A stretch of 64,000 nucleotides of DNA from Candidula unifasciata (lineage: Eukaryota > Mollusca > Gastropoda > Stylommatophora > Geomitridae): positions 17,501 to 81,500 of the forward strand of contig CAJHNH020003139.1 in assembly GCA_905116865.2 (NCBI GenBank), given 5' to 3'. The position numbers and the translations under genes are program-made. This document shows positions 10,085 to 21,660 of the stretch, piece by piece. Under the pieces are notes generated by a model. The model ran no database searches. It worked only from the letters and a program-made list of their open reading frames with translations, and was not told the DNA's origin. The stretch's first letter is position 1. Every line of letters starts with the position of its first letter.

Positions 10085-11130
10085 CTAATCCATTACACCA
10101 ACAGTTGGGTGGGTTCCAATTATATCAGCAGTAAAGTGGGTTCCAATTACATCAGCAGTTGAGAGGGTTCCGATTACATCAGCAGTTGAAGGGTTTCCAC
10201 TGACACCAACAGTTGAGTGGGTTTAAATGACATCAGCAGTTGAGTGGGTTCTAGTGAAACCAACAGTTGAGTTGGTTTAAATGACACCAACAGTTGAGTG
10301 GGTTCCAGTGACATCAACACTTGAGTGGGTTCCAGTGACAACAACAGTTGAGTGGGTTTAAATGTCATCAAAAGTTGAGTGTATTCCAGTGACATCAGCA
10401 GTTGGTTGGGTTTTAGTGACACCACAGTTGAGTGGGTTTAAATGACATCAGCAATTGAATGGTTTTAAGTGACAACAGCAGTTGAGTGGGTACTAATGAT
10501 GCCAACAGTTGAGTGTGTTTCAGTGACACCAACAGTTGAGTGGGTTCCAGGTACACAAACAGTTTAGTGGGTTCCAGTGACACCAACAGTTGAGTGGGTT
10601 CCAGGTACACAAACAGTTTAGTGGGTTCCAGTGACACCAACAGTTGAGTGGGTTCCAGGTACACAAACAGTTTAGTGGGTTCCAGTGACACCAACAGTTG
10701 AGTGGGTTCCAGGTACACAAACAGTTTAGTGGGTTCCAGTGACACCAACAGTTGAGTGGGTTCCAGGTACACAAATAGTTGAGTCGGTTCCAGTGACACC
10801 ACAAGTTTAGTGGGTTCCAGTGATCCCAAAAGTTGAATGTGTTCCAATGACATCAGCAGTCGTGTGGGTTCCAATGACATCAGCAGTTGAGTGAGTTCCA
10901 GTAAAATCAGCAGTTGAGGCGGTTCCAGGGACACCAACAGTTGAGTGGGTTCCAGTAAAATCAGCAGTTGAGACGGTTCCAATGACACCTGCAGTTGAAG
11001 TGTGTCCAGTTACATCAACGGTTATACATTTTTTAATTACATTAACAGCTGAGTGTGTCCTGATAACATGCGTGGGTTCTAATTACATTACCAGTTGAGT
11101 TAGTTCCAGTTATATCGACGATTACGAGAG
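10085..11130. repeat. 27-bp minisatellite, more than 30 copies
   Basis: The unit is approximately caacagttgagtgggttcc followed by agtgacac. Between about 10540 and 10800 it forms a 54-bp dimer in which the caggtacac variant alternates with the cagtgacac variant. Decayed units continue to about 11420. Because 27 is a multiple of three, the minus strand stays open for long stretches (10413-10988) with a 9-residue EPTQLLVSL repeat. It is not called a gene: the frame has no start context and the array diverges as DNA. The same unit family recurs at 41940-42235. Confidence 0.9.
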
Positions 11131-11419
11131 ATCAATTTTATCAAAAGGTGCCATGATTTCAGTTTTACAAAAATGAAAATATTCCAATTGCACTAATAAT
11201 TGACAAGTATCAGATTACATTAATAGTTGAGTGGGGTTTAGTTACGTCAGCGATTGAAAAGGATAAGAATACATCAATAGTTAATTGCACACATTACAAT
11301 ACCAGTCGAAATGGATGTGATTACCTAACCAGCTTAGTGTTATCGCATTGTGTTAAATTAAGCGTTACATCAGATGACATTAACTGTTGTGTTGTATACA
11401 ATTATAAAACCAAGCAAGT

Positions 11420-12361
11420 GTCATTGGAGTACACTGACTGCTATGTGAGATCTTATCAAACTGACATACCTTTCAGAGAGTTTCTATTATCATCACCGTG
11501 ATATCAGACTGCATCAACATGCTTGCAGCTTCAGAACCAGATACAATTTTTAGTTTAACTTATATTACCAAGCGTCCTAGATCATGTCACGTTAACAGAG
11601 TAATCAAATAATGTTAAGTAAACAATCGTTTGACATCAGTCATGCCAGTTCTGGTTACATATGTTAAAGTCCGTGACACTCCATAGCTCGTTAAGTCTGA
11701 TGTCTTATGGGATTACATTATTAACTGCTACAGATCAGTTTATATTAATGGTAATTCTAGCTCCATTAACAGTTGTTTGGAGTCCGTTGGCAGCAACAGT
11801 GGAGTTGGTTCAGATCACTTCATCATTTGATAGGGTTCACGTTATCTGTGTTGATGTATATTACATCAGAGGAGATCACAGTGACAAGTGAGGTTAGACT
11901 GCATCAGTTTTTGAGTGGTAACATATAGTACTGTATCTGAACGGGAACCGACTACATAAACAATTGAGAGTGTAATGGGCTCCTAAAATATTTTTTTTTT
12001 ATTATTATAGAATTACTGTCATATGACACTTAGCACATTCCTTGTCTCTGTGTGTGCTTAATTAACACTTCAGTCCTAGTTCAGTTACAAAGAGCACGAT
12101 CAAGATAGCCATATAGCACACAGTAAAGTAGAAGCGTTAATTTCTAGGCTTTTACACATTCTAAACTACAGATCATTGAGAGGAAATGGGAAGAGTAGGT
12201 TGTCGCCAGTCACTTTCTTCCGTGCGTTTCTTTTTATCAAATAATTCTAAAGATTGTTACAAAGCCGAGTTATTTAAATTAGGCCGACCATAGAGACAGA
12301 CTTGACAGAACAGCTAAACTGCCACCAGACTACGCAAACAAGAGCAGTGCTTTTGAAGCAC
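11420..12361. other. Intergenic upstream of receptor 2
   Basis: It contains scattered, decayed relatives of the 27-bp unit (for example near 11770-11840) and otherwise ordinary AT-rich sequence. No gene is seen. Confidence 0.5.
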
Positions 12362-12512
12362 TTGGTTGAGTTGAGTTGAGTTAAAACTGACATCACATCA
12401 CTCAGGGCATTCCCATGCGTGCTCTGTCCTCATCTTCAGCAGCAAGCGCAAAGTTCCAATGCTGATTGTACTAGTCATAATCTGGTTATATGTCCGTCTT
12501 GCCTTTCCTCTC
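12362..12512 (-). mobile_element. RNase H LINE, short 3' end
   Basis: The short-repeat tail appears as gttgagttgagttgag on the plus strand. It is followed by minus-strand coding of the terminal region (LRGKARRTYNQ near 12500 and EHAWECPE near 12405). It is severely 5'-truncated. Confidence 0.7.
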
Positions 12513-12768
12513 AGTTTAGAGGAAACACTCGGTTTATCTCGATACCTCATGACTCAGGACAAGCTTTAAGATTCGACGTCGTCTGTCGCATAATTGTAAG
12601 ATGTAGACGCTGATGGTTCCAGTAAAACATTGAGTACAGACACCAGAACTGTTCACTGTTACATCCTTCTTGCTGCAACCACATTCAAATCCTGACTCAT
12701 CAATTCAGAATAATTTGTAATTGCATTAATATAAATTACCTTATCGTAGATTAACACTGCACGTAATA

Positions 12769-13737
12769 ATGATTGTAACTTCAATCCCGAATGCCACTGG
12801 CACAGACAATTGTGTCATACACACAAACTTCGGGACCTATATTGTGTACATTACGGTAATCATCAGTTTTGTGTCCATCTGTGAATACCTTGCTGTGATT
12901 TTTGTGACATGGTCTACACACAAATTGCACGCGAACACGCACATCTTGGTTGCCTCCTTGGCAGTCAATGATTTGTTGCTCTCACTATCATTTACTATCA
13001 ATCAAATGTCCGTTGTGCCATATTTGGTATCGCCTTTAATTAAATCAAAGCTGTTCATGTCGTTAGTGTATGGTATTAGCTCTGCATCAACGCAACTTTC
13101 ATTTATTCACATGACAGTAATAGCAGTGGATCGATATATTCAAATAGCTCATCCCTTTTACTACATAAAGGCGATGACAAGGAAGACAATTTATGTCATT
13201 CTACTATGTTTATGGATCACTTATCTAATCTTTTGCCTCATTCCACTTACGGCCTTCTACGATGACAAGTATCACAAACGATGTATTATATTACACCAGC
13301 CAATGATATATTCTTTTGTGGGAGTAGCTCTATACTTCCTTAATCTTATCATGGTGTTTATGTGTTACTCTAAAATAGCTCACTTGGCTTTCAAACACAA
13401 ACAGTCCGCCATTTCTCGCAGACTTGGCTGTCATGTTTCACAAGCCGATATTGAACTGAGAGATAACGTATATGCGGCTTTGAGAAGTGTTAAGTATTTC
13501 GCTCTCATGTTTGGTGTTTTCTTCATCTGTACGTGTCCACCATTCTTATTAAGATGTGTTGGTCTTACATATAGCATCTCAGAGAACATCTATGTGGGTT
13601 TCTTTTCTCTTGTACCCATCCACGCAGCTGTCAATTTTCTCATCTACGCCTTTAAGAACCAATTATTTTACACTTCGCTTGTCAGGAAAATGTTACTAAT
13701 ACAAAGCCGCTGCTGCAGGTGTGAAAGAGATGCCTGA
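12769..13737 (+). CDS. Class A (rhodopsin-like) GPCR, receptor 2
   Basis: An intact single-exon receptor of 322 residues, ATG at 12769 and TGA at 13735-13737. N8 is a glycosylation sequon and C15 is conserved in all five paralogues. LAVND is at 64-68 and AVDRYIQIAHPFYY starts at 119. The TM5-loop 3 junction reads CYSKIAHLAFKHKQSAISRRL. TM6 carries CTCPP and TM7 NFLIY in place of CWxP and NPxxY. Position 98, a Cys in receptors 1, 3 and 4, is Ser here, while the loop 2 Cys (KRCIILH) remains, so the standard TM3-loop 2 disulfide is not available. The closest relative in the window is receptor 5. A 27-bp minisatellite lies about 1.6 kb upstream, as a related array does for receptor 5. The class is certain; the ligand is unknown. 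Confidence 0.93.
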   Translation: MIVTSIPNATGTDNCVIHTNFGTYIVYITVIISFVSICEYLAVIFVTWSTHKLHANTHILVASLAVNDLLLSLSFTINQMSVVPYLVSPLIKSKLFMSLVYGISSASTQLSFIHMTVIAVDRYIQIAHPFYYIKAMTRKTIYVILLCLWITYLIFCLIPLTAFYDDKYHKRCIILHQPMIYSFVGVALYFLNLIMVFMCYSKIAHLAFKHKQSAISRRLGCHVSQADIELRDNVYAALRSVKYFALMFGVFFICTCPPFLLRCVGLTYSISENIYVGFFSLVPIHAAVNFLIYAFKNQLFYTSLVRKMLLIQSRCCRCERDA

Positions 13738-14815
13738 GAATATAACAATGAACGAGGTTTCAGTTAAGAACAAGTGATTATTTAAGAGAGAAACTATGAC
13801 TAAAATATTTCATAAATTACCAGAGCTAAGACAAAACTTTGGTCTCACAGTTAAACGAGTTAGTTGCGTATTTTCAAGTACCACCCCCACCCCCACCCCA
13901 CCAACCCCTGTTACTCTGTGTGTGTTTTTCCGCTTCCCGATTATAAATGCACAGATTTACAGAAACTTAGTTTGATTGTCTAGTTGCTTGTTCATTGTCT
14001 AGTAACCCAAAGGCGCCCTTAAAAATGTGGAGTTAAAAAGCTACTCAAAGTATTTCAAGATCCTCGTCGGTGCTACAGAGCCTGTGCACTGTGCTGAGCT
14101 TCTTCGGATTCAGACTTGAGTTAGAAGAAGAACGGAGCACTTATGAGTTACACTCGTGTGCCATGATTTTGAAAGCTCGTTCAAAACCTTAAAACCTCTC
14201 TAATTTTCTGTACCGTATAGCTGGACTGGGAATACAAAACATTTGACGACTCTCATTTTTAGTATGGTATTTATCTCACTAAGTGTCGGTAAACATGTTT
14301 CTTAGTCACAATTCAATTGATTTTTATTTTTTTAAGAACTGGTGAAAAAACATTAATGTTGACGTATTTTGTTTTTATTTATGATAACATTTAGTTCTTT
14401 TTTACGTTGGTAACTGCCCTTATCCTTGGGTGAGGTGGCGCCGCGATGATTGATATATTAGTTGTCTCAGACTCATCATGAACTGATCTTACCTGTTTGA
14501 AGGCAATCTTTCTGAATGAGCCAATATCAGTATGTAGCGCTGGCAGACACCCTCACCCAAAGAGAAAATAATAAACTTAGGCAACTGGGAATAGTTTACT
14601 GAACTTAGGCTTTGAATCATCAATAGGACAAGAAACACAATAAATCCTGAACATTTAGAGATAGTAAGAAGAAGAACATGATGTACAAAGGACATGTTAA
14701 CGAAGCTATGAAACTGTATTATAGACAGTGAAGCGTTTGTTTATGGCACCTGAAACAATTGTGGAGTCAACTGGAAAGCTAAAATTACAGCCGTGGATTT
14801 GTCTTTGTGGAGTAA
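13738..14815. other. Downstream of receptor 2, no gene seen
   Basis: There is a C-rich caccccc tract near 13885. The rest is AT-rich, and the frame at 14489-14695 has no domain. No polyadenylation signal close to the receptor stop was identified. Confidence 0.5.
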
Positions 14816-14819
14816 CAGA

Positions 14820-15032
14820 TACGGAGTGCTATCATATCCGAACAACATCCGGTAATTTCGTGCAGCAGGGAAACCAACCCTGAGCTTCATGAACTCAGGT
14901 GGGCCCACTCTCTGAAAATGTCTAGGAGCTCGTGGGCCGAAACATTTGTCGACGAGAGATTACTTCTACTGATGACTGGTAGACCCCTGCTGTACATGCT
15001 CCCCTGTGGAGTTTATTCTTACTTATTGGGGG
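14820..15032 (+). mobile_element. R2-type element, 3'-terminal module
   Basis: It matches the modules at 5776-6300 closely (aacatccggtaat, gtgcagcagggaaacca, catgaactcaggtgggcc, gtctaggagctcgtgggcc, tttgtcgacgagagat). It is truncated at its 5' side. A cacacatacacat tract follows at 15068-15122. Confidence 0.65.
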
Positions 15033-15129
15033 TTATGTTTGGTAATCCAGGGGGTAGACTGGAATTGCACACACATACACACATACACATACACACATAC
15101 ACATACACAGAGCCACACACACATATCAA

Positions 15130-15625
15130 AAAAATACTTCACTGATTACACATGTCGTAATTGTAATAGACTCTGAAAGCATGCTGAGGAATTTGAAGAC
15201 AGGGATGCATCGAGCAGAGTGGCAAGCTTCACTTGGAAGGTCACTGGTAATGTCAAACTTTGGATCTTTTCTCCAGGCAATGCAGGTGTAGTGGGTAATG
15301 ATCAGGCAGACAGACTGGCTGGATCTGCACCACTGAGTGGTGAATTGAAAGATGACAAGGCAGATGTGGTAAAGGGCTTTGGATACAAGCAACGAAATCA
15401 GTAGAGAAATAAGATTATTATGGCTTGGAGAGAATGAGGCACCTGAGTGTAACCACAGGGTCTGATCGGCTCCCTACACTCAGAGGAAAGGCAAGACGGA
15501 CATATAACCAGATTGTGACCCGTACCATCCGTAATAGAACTCTGCGCTGGCTGCTTAAGATGAGGACGAAGCACGCTTGGGAATGCCCCGAGTGCCGGAT
15601 GCCAATTTTGGACTCAATTTAACTC
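15130..15625 (+). mobile_element. RNase H LINE, 3' fragment
   Basis: VIVIDSESMLRN is encoded near 15155, WIFSPGNAGVVGNDQADRLAGSAPLSGEL near 15258, and a C-terminal tail with LRGKARRTYNQ near 15480 and EHAWECPEC-type end near 15575. A ctcaatttaactca tail follows. Frameshifts fall near 15210 and 15390. The active-site His of PGHAG is Asn here. Confidence 0.8.
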
Positions 15626-15867
15626 ACTGATACTAGATTGGCATTAGTTTCCCTAAGATATCGAAAGTCGTCACATTACCATAATTACTCGGAAAACATG
15701 TTCTTTATGGAAAACATAGGCAAATAATACGATATGACCCAGTTTAACAGAAGAAAAAAGCAGAAAATAATTACTGTTCCAGGAAGTAAAGCGGAGCGGA
15801 GATGGGGCTGTGAGAATTGCATAAAAACGCCAGTCGAGTAGTCAGATGGGGATTAACTCTGGCTCGT

Positions 15868-16160
15868 AAGTAGCTGATGGTTCATTGTAACGATCGGCCT
15901 CGTAGATGGTTCATTGTAACGATCGGCCTGCTAGATGGTTTATTGTAACGATCGGTCTCGTAAATTGTTCATTGTAACGATTAGCCTCGTAGATGGTTCA
16001 TTGTAACGATTGGCCTCATAGATGGTTCATTGTAACGATTGGTCTCGTAGATAGTTCTTTGTAACTATCTGCCTCGTCTTTGGTTCATTGCAACGATTGG
16101 CCTTGTATTTGTTTCATTGTAACAATAGGCCTCCCAGGTGGTTCATTGTAAGCATCGGCA
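15868..16160. repeat. 29-bp tandem repeat, about 10 copies
   Basis: The unit is approximately cgtagatggttcattgtaac followed by gatcggcct. Late copies are diverged (caataggcctcccaggtgg). It passes directly into the 44-bp array at 16160. Confidence 0.85.
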
Positions 16161-16345
16161 ATATGAGTCAATGTTGCAATGCGTCAGATGTCATGTTTCT
16201 TTAGGATGTCTCTTGTGTGACAATGCGACAGATGTCATGTTTCTTTAGGATGTCTCTTGTGTGACAATACGATAGATGTCATGTATATAGGATATCTTTT
16301 GTGAGGCAGTGCGACAGATATCATGTATAAATATTTTGTTGACAT
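16160..16345. repeat. 44-bp tandem repeat, about 4 copies
   Basis: The unit contains gcgacagatgtcatgtttct, taggatgtctcttgtg and tgacaat. It is the same family as the large array at 25485-26455. Confidence 0.85.
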
Positions 16346-16504
16346 AAGAATATATATATTCAGTATATCAGTAGATGGACTTGTTATATCTTCGTCTTCT
16401 TCTTTTCTTTACTCCTGGAATGTTTCGCAGCGTCAGGATACAAGGGATCTTTGGAACAGACCCTAAAGTTTACTGTTTTCATCGATTCCGATATTTCCAC
16501 AGTA

Positions 16505-16800
16505 CACATGGTCGACGTCTGGAGAAGGAACGACGTGGGGAATAGGCCCCGGTAGACTGGTCTGAAGCTCTAGGGGAATAGAATGTGTAAGTCTCTTCAG
16601 CTAAATTTTGCCTGATGAACGTCTGCCGGTGTTACTTCCAACTGCTTAGGTCTGTCTGAACCATCAGTCCATTTGTCACTCTGGTCGTGAAGGTAGGCGG
16701 TTAATTTGTTACAATATCGACGATTACCACAAGTCCGCATTGTGCAATTACCATAATCGTCTTGTCGGATCAGCGCAGCAGAAGTCCGAGCGAAATGATG
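16505..16800 (+). mobile_element. R2-type element, decayed 3' end
   Basis: The end of the element protein (WRRNDVGNRPR) is encoded near 16518-16555. It is followed by cggtagactggtctgaagc, the cgtctgccggtgt block and a gtcttgtc/gcgcagcag block as in the other copies. It is more diverged than the 5 kb copies. Confidence 0.5.
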
Positions 16801-17304
16801 TTAGAGACATGTCAGTATAAGACAGCGGTTGGACGTGCCCTATAAGAGTACAACCTCCAGCCACATAACGGGGTATTCTTTTTTTCTCCTCTGCTTGTTG
16901 AACTGGTCTCTTGATTCTATACAATATAAGGAATGAAATTCATCCTGAGCTCGAACAAAAAGAACTAAAAAAAAAAAAAAAGCAACGGCCTCTCGTACTT
17001 CTTAGTGAGGAACTTGTTGCCACAATCATTACAGATTTTGCATTACTTAAAAGGGGCAAATCATGACTGGGTAGGGCAGAGGATTACATCATGCAGGTCT
17101 GCAGTCTTACAAATATCCATCCAGTAGAGCAAAGGCTACCAGCGTTTAAAGCGCCTAATCTCACATTCTCTTGTGTCGTGACGTTTGATAGGAGTTGTCA
17201 TGAGCAGAATCCGGCTGCTGTCAACGCCGAGTTACGCGCGCTTATCAGTGACAAGTCAGATGTGACAGGCAGATGTTATTCATGCAGAACAGTTCAATAA
17301 GCCA
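16801..17304. other. Intergenic, nothing recognised
   Basis: It contains an A run at about 16968-16981 and an unremarkable small frame at 17091-17300. No gene is called. Confidence 0.45.
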
Positions 17305-17865
17305 GCGGGGCCTTCTTCATGACTACCAGCAGCATAAAGACAGAGGTGTTGGCGGTGACACAAGCTTTCTTCTGGCAAGAATAGCAGGCCAATTCCCGAG
17401 TGTGTGCTGATTGATTCTCCCAGCATGATCCGGGGGGTCGAGGCAGGCTGGTTACGCAGACAGTGGATTGTTTCGTTGCAAAACTCTCCTGTGTTTGCAG
17501 TTACCTTCATATTTGTCTCAGTGCATGCTTGTGTTGTTGGTAAGGAAAGAGCTAAAAGACTGGCAGGTGCCGCATTATTTTAAGATGGCCGGCCTATGGA
17601 TAGCTCAGACATTGTCAATGCCCTAAGAGAGAAAGGACGTTTAGAAGATTTTGGAAGCAACGTATCTACATCACTGCTAAGAATACGAAAATTGGGAATA
17701 TAGATTGGCACAGCCAAGCATGAGAAGCACCCGGACGCAAATGAAATCTTGTCAACCGGCAATGGACTAGCACTAGCTTATAAATATGTTAGGATGCTAA
17801 TCTGAGCACCTATGGATATGTTCGGAGAGCTGTGAAGATAATTCAGCTCATTACAGATTTGCCAT
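17305..17865 (+). mobile_element. RNase H LINE, second subfamily, degraded
   Basis: The plus strand carries a broken RNase H domain. TEVLAVTQAF is encoded near 17338, the MIRGVEAGWLRRQ block near 17425, and LEDFGSNVSTSLLRIRKLG near 17640-17695, with an in-frame stop just after. Parallel blocks occur in the 29.6 kb copy. The CPE-type end is lost. Confidence 0.7.
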
Positions 17866-18234
17866 TGCTTTTGTCCCTTGTATGAGAGTGTTGGCAATAA
17901 CATAGAATTAGCATTATCACGCAGACTCGACAGGGACTAAGGATATGCTTTCCTTGTTTTATTTGGCCTTCTCTTGTATCGCAAACTTGATGGTTTTTTA
18001 ATATTGAAATACGAATCAACATCACATAACTCTGGAAATTCCAAAAAGCACTCCGTTCCAATTTTCAGCAGTGGGTGCACAGTAGCGATATCGACGACAT
18101 TAGAAACAGTCTGATTCTACATCCGTCTCGCCTGTACCTTGATTGCTGAGCCTCAGTCAGATCCTCTGGTCACCCCTGGTAACCATGCTCCTCATGCTGT
18201 GAGGAAATACTGGTGCTTCCGCTCTGCTGAGTTG

Positions 18235-18645
18235 AATTGAATTGAGTCAAAAACTGTCATCACAGCACTCGGGGTATTCCTGGGATTTCTCTGCACTGTT
18301 TACTAGCTCAAAAAAAAAAAAAAATAAACTTATACAACACTCGGCTAACATGCATCAATTCACCACATGTGGTGAAAAAACAACCAGTCTATCTCTCTGT
18401 TCGTTTCTTACCACATCGTCATCACACGGAGAAAATATATAAAAGAAGCTGTCTGCCAAGGACCTCTGAGGCTATGCTTGCCACTTTGTACGCGGCATAG
18501 TTGTCTCTACCTTTCTTAACAGCTCTGCGGGTCATTTACAACTATGACATGCGTGCACAACTGGCTTTCAAGCCAGCGGAAGGCTGCAGTGACGGCCTCC
18601 ACCTCCATTCTTAAACTAGATGTTATGGCACCATAAACCAAGTTT
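18235..18645 (-). mobile_element. RNase H LINE, 3' fragment with internal loss
   Basis: The tail gaattgaattgagtc at 18235 is followed by minus-strand coding for the terminal CPE region. Then an A run (18311-18323) and unrelated sequence intervene. The LRMEVEAVTAAFRWLESQLCTHVIVV region is encoded near 18545-18620. The C-terminal half of RNase H is missing. Confidence 0.65.
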
Positions 18646-19084
18646 TTAAAAAAACACAAATTGACGTCGGTTCGTTTTCACTAAAAATTACCATGAACTG
18701 GTCTGCCTCTCAACCCAGAAACATCTGGTTAGATAATCACATCACCTGGACGGGAATTGTCATGAACAATTTGTTGAACTTCCGATTCTCAGCGCTCGCT
18801 TTCCAATTCCTGCACTCACAGCCCAGTGCGATTAGAATGTTACACAAGTCTTACATTTGCTCGGACACTTTGATGCACTCCTCTTCCCGCCTAATAATGT
18901 CAAGCCTGTGCAATAACTGTGTCTTCAGAATGCGCCATCTGATACGTTCCTGTTTTCAGTATGTGACTCTTAGCTGTACATAGGGCTCAATGAAGGAGGT
19001 GTTTCTTCTCTGCGGCAACTCTGAGATATGACATTAATTGCAGCACTTTGAACCTATCAGTAATAGCGGGTAGTGGAAGTATAC
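18646..19084. other. Intergenic, nothing recognised
   Basis: The frame at 18693-18983 has no recognisable domain and no related copy here. Confidence 0.45.
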
Positions 19085-19690
19085 ATCACATACATATTAT
19101 TTCTTATTGTCTTATGTCAAGTACACACCATCTCACATCATGTACACATTGTCCCACACCAAGTACACATTGTCTTACATCAAGTACACATTGTCTCACA
19201 TCGTGTACACAGTGTCTCACACCAAGTATACATTCTCCCACATCAACTGAACATCTCATTTCAAGTATACATTGCCTCACGATTTATACACTTACATCAA
19301 GTACACTTGTCTCACATCAAGTACACATCGTCTCTCATCAAGATACATCATCTCACATTGTTTACACTTATTTTATCAAACCAACTAAAATTCGTCTCAC
19401 TTCATGTACACACTGTGTCACATTATGATCACATGCATTGGGTAACATTCTCTCACCTCATGAAGAAGTTGTCTCACATTAAGAACACAGGGAATTACAT
19501 TACGTACCCACAGCCTCACATCAAGTTAACGTCTCACATCAAGTACACATTCTGTCACATCAAATGCATATTGTCTTACTTCATGTACACACTGTCCCAT
19601 ACCAACTGCGCCTAGTCTCACATCAAGCACAAATAGTCTCACAGTAGGTACACATCATCTCACCTCATGTACACATTATACCACATTTGT
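19085..19690. repeat. 21-bp tandem repeat, degenerate
   Basis: The unit is approximately catcaagtacacattgtctca, with about 25 diverged copies. The 21-bp period gives two overlapping open frames (19048-19428 and 19073-19615) that are by-products of the repeat. Confidence 0.85.
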
Positions 19691-19779
19691 TAGTACCAGT
19701 TCTGAAATTATTGAAGTTGGAGCAGCGGCCTACACTAAACATTACCAACAGAAACATCAAGGAAAAGTACTGCAACTAA

Positions 19780-20215
19780 TATTTAAATTTTAAAAAAAAT
19801 GTAATCAATGATGATCAATGTTGTAAGAGAAGGCAAAGTAATTATTCTATTTGCGATAGAAACCTAGAATATGATGACCAGATCGAAGAACTCATATCAC
19901 TTAGAAAGAACAAGCTAAACAGATACAACAACGCCGTGAAGTGCATCTCGTGTAACTGTTATAGTCACATATGATCCCAGTGCATATTTAAAAGACAGTT
20001 TAAAGCAGCCACTGTTGCAAATGAAACTTCAGATGACGAATCGTACATTGAGCCAATAGAGACCAATTTTATTGTAATAAATGATAATAATGTAGTATAC
20101 CAAACATATGTACAGTTTGATGGTGAAGGCAATCTACCGTGTCGTCACTTGGTATCCATTGAGAATGCTAACTTAGCAGCACACGGCCATAATAGTTTAA
20201 AATTGTGGAAAGAGC
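19780..20215 (+). pseudogene. CCHC zinc-knuckle coding remnant, element class unknown
   Basis: One plus-strand frame is open from 19780 to past 20215 except for a TGA at 19972-19974. It encodes a charged segment (YDDQIEELISLRKNKLNRYN), then CISCNCYSHI-stop-SQC, whose spacing is the canonical C-x2-C-x4-H-x4-C knuckle. An acidic segment (SDDESYIEPIE) and a hydrophobic stretch (NFIVINDNNVVYQTYVQF) follow. No ATG is seen at the start, and it runs into the tail of an L1-like element on the other strand near 20220. It could be a gag-like or ORF1-like fragment. I do not recognise the family. Confidence 0.5.
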
Positions 20216-20221
20216 CTGTCC

Positions 20222-20984
20222 TATTTTTTTTTCTTTTAAAATTTGTTCTAGGGCCAGAACATACAGTAGTGGAGAGAGAGGGCAAACCTTGTCTCACGGA
20301 TCTCGCGATCCGGAATCCCGTGGTAAGCGTGTGGTTTACCAGCACCTTACTCTTGGGGTCACGATACAGCATCTTTATCCACTCTATAAATTTCGGCCCC
20401 AGTTTACATTTCTCTAAAATTCTAAATAGGTATTTATGAGATATTCTGTCAAAGGCCTTTTCTTGATCTAAAGAGAGTATAGAGGTTTCACTATTTGTGT
20501 GGTGTGCGTATTGTATGAAATCTCGAATGAAGTGTGTGTGATTGTGGATATTTCTGTCTTTTACACTACATTGTTGGTCTAGATGTATGAGTTTAACTAT
20601 TACGGATCTTAATCTCTTTGTTAAAATTTTCGCTAAAATTGTGTAGTCTGTATTTAGAAGGGATATCGGTCTATAGTTTTTTATTAAGGTTTTGTCTGTA
20701 CTGTCTTTTGGTATCAGTGTTATGTATGACATATTAAAGTCTTTTTGTAATTGTTGTCTGTTAAAGGCATGTTGATAAACTTTGAGGATAAGAGGTCCTA
20801 AGATAAGAAAGAAGTGCTGATAGAATTCTAATGTAAGGCCATCTGGCCCTGGGGATTTATCTTTGTTCATTAGTTTTAGTGTTTGTGTTATTTCGTTTTT
20901 AGTTATATCTGTATCTAATATTTCGTTATCTATCTCTGTGACCACTTCACTGTATTTACTGGCTTGTATTTTCGGAGTCACTGC
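20222..20984 (-). mobile_element. L1-like (Tx1-type) reverse transcriptase fragment
   Basis: The minus strand encodes the N-terminal two-thirds of an L1-type reverse transcriptase: DKSPGPDGLTLEFYQ, SYITLIPKDS, IKNYRPISLLNTDYTILAKI, LDQQCSVKDRNIHNH, LSLDQEKAFDRISH and SVRQG. Just after RQG a one-base slip near 20285 moves the expected CPLSPLLYVLALEQILK into another frame, so the continuous frame ends falsely. The catalytic YxDD block and everything beyond are missing. The frame opens with GTG at 20981, so this is an internal fragment with no native start. Confidence 0.85.
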
Positions 20985-21085
20985 TGGAGTTCTAGTAGCT
21001 TCATAGGCTACAGATCCTCGGTGAAAAGAGGAGCGCCAGGATGAGCGGTCACATGCAGCGACTTTCCAAATTTTAAGATCTATAA
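20985..21085 (-). mobile_element. LINE C-terminal fragment of a different family
   Basis: In the same minus frame, directly upstream of the L1-like piece, the sequence encodes WKVAACDRSSWRSSFHRG. It resembles the DRxxWR...HRG ending of RTE-like element proteins, so two different elements are joined here. It is short. Confidence 0.4.
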
Positions 21086-21379
21086 AAAAAGTCTGTCAGT
21101 GAGGTCTTGAAGATGTCCTTGAACCGTTGCAGTAACTAGGATAATATCGTATATAGTAGTAGATGTTGGGTTGCTGGCACGACGAACATCGATGTTTGTT
21201 ATGAGAAAGAGTCAACCGTGGAATGCGACTTGTCCACTCGAAAAAAACATGACAAACTCAATGCAGGGGTGTTAATATGTTGTGTACAATCTAATAGTCT
21301 CTGAAGATGTAGGTATAACAAAGAAAAGGGCGTATTTTATGAAGAGAAGTCCAATACAGAGGCTCTAGAAAGACTAGAA

Positions 21380-21660
21380 ATGAAAACAGAAATACTGAAA
21401 GTAATTAAATAGAGAAAATTGAAATTGTTTGGCCACATTTGACGTCATAACACGCTTTTTAAAAAACCATACTTTAGGGAACGGTTAAAGGCAAAAAAGC
21501 AAGAGGTAAGCAACAATACAAGTGAGAGGACAACACCAAGAGATTGATGGGCAGCATTCTGAGAGACTTACTGCCAAGAAATGCGACAGGCTGTGATGGA
21601 AATTCATTGCAGCCAACCTTCCCTATAGAGATGGCACCTGATTAATTGAATATGTTGTGT
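21380..21660 (+). mobile_element. RTE-like element, decayed C-terminus
   Basis: Broken frames encode KLKLFGHI, RHNTLFK, an NTKR-type segment, a WAAF-ETYCQ block and a final IAANL-like block near 21605. The 3' ends at 25.2 kb share the same series (gtcacatgg, accatact, aggtcgaag, aagagatgggcgggcagc, cagccaacctt). It is non-functional. Confidence 0.6.

Noticed and set aside
10174..10988. Repeat protein with a 9-residue EPTQLLVSL unit, and a similar one at 41979-42179
   Set aside because: The 27-bp minisatellite gives the frame. There is no proper start, no flanking coding sequence and no sign of selection on codons; the likeness of the two arrays is explained by DNA homology.
10085..11130. CRISPR-like array
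   Set aside because: The units are contiguous and vary gradually, with no unique spacers, and the DNA is eukaryotic.
19048..19615. Two overlapping open frames of 126 and 180 codons
   Set aside because: A 21-bp tandem repeat keeps them open; composition is simple and no domain is seen.
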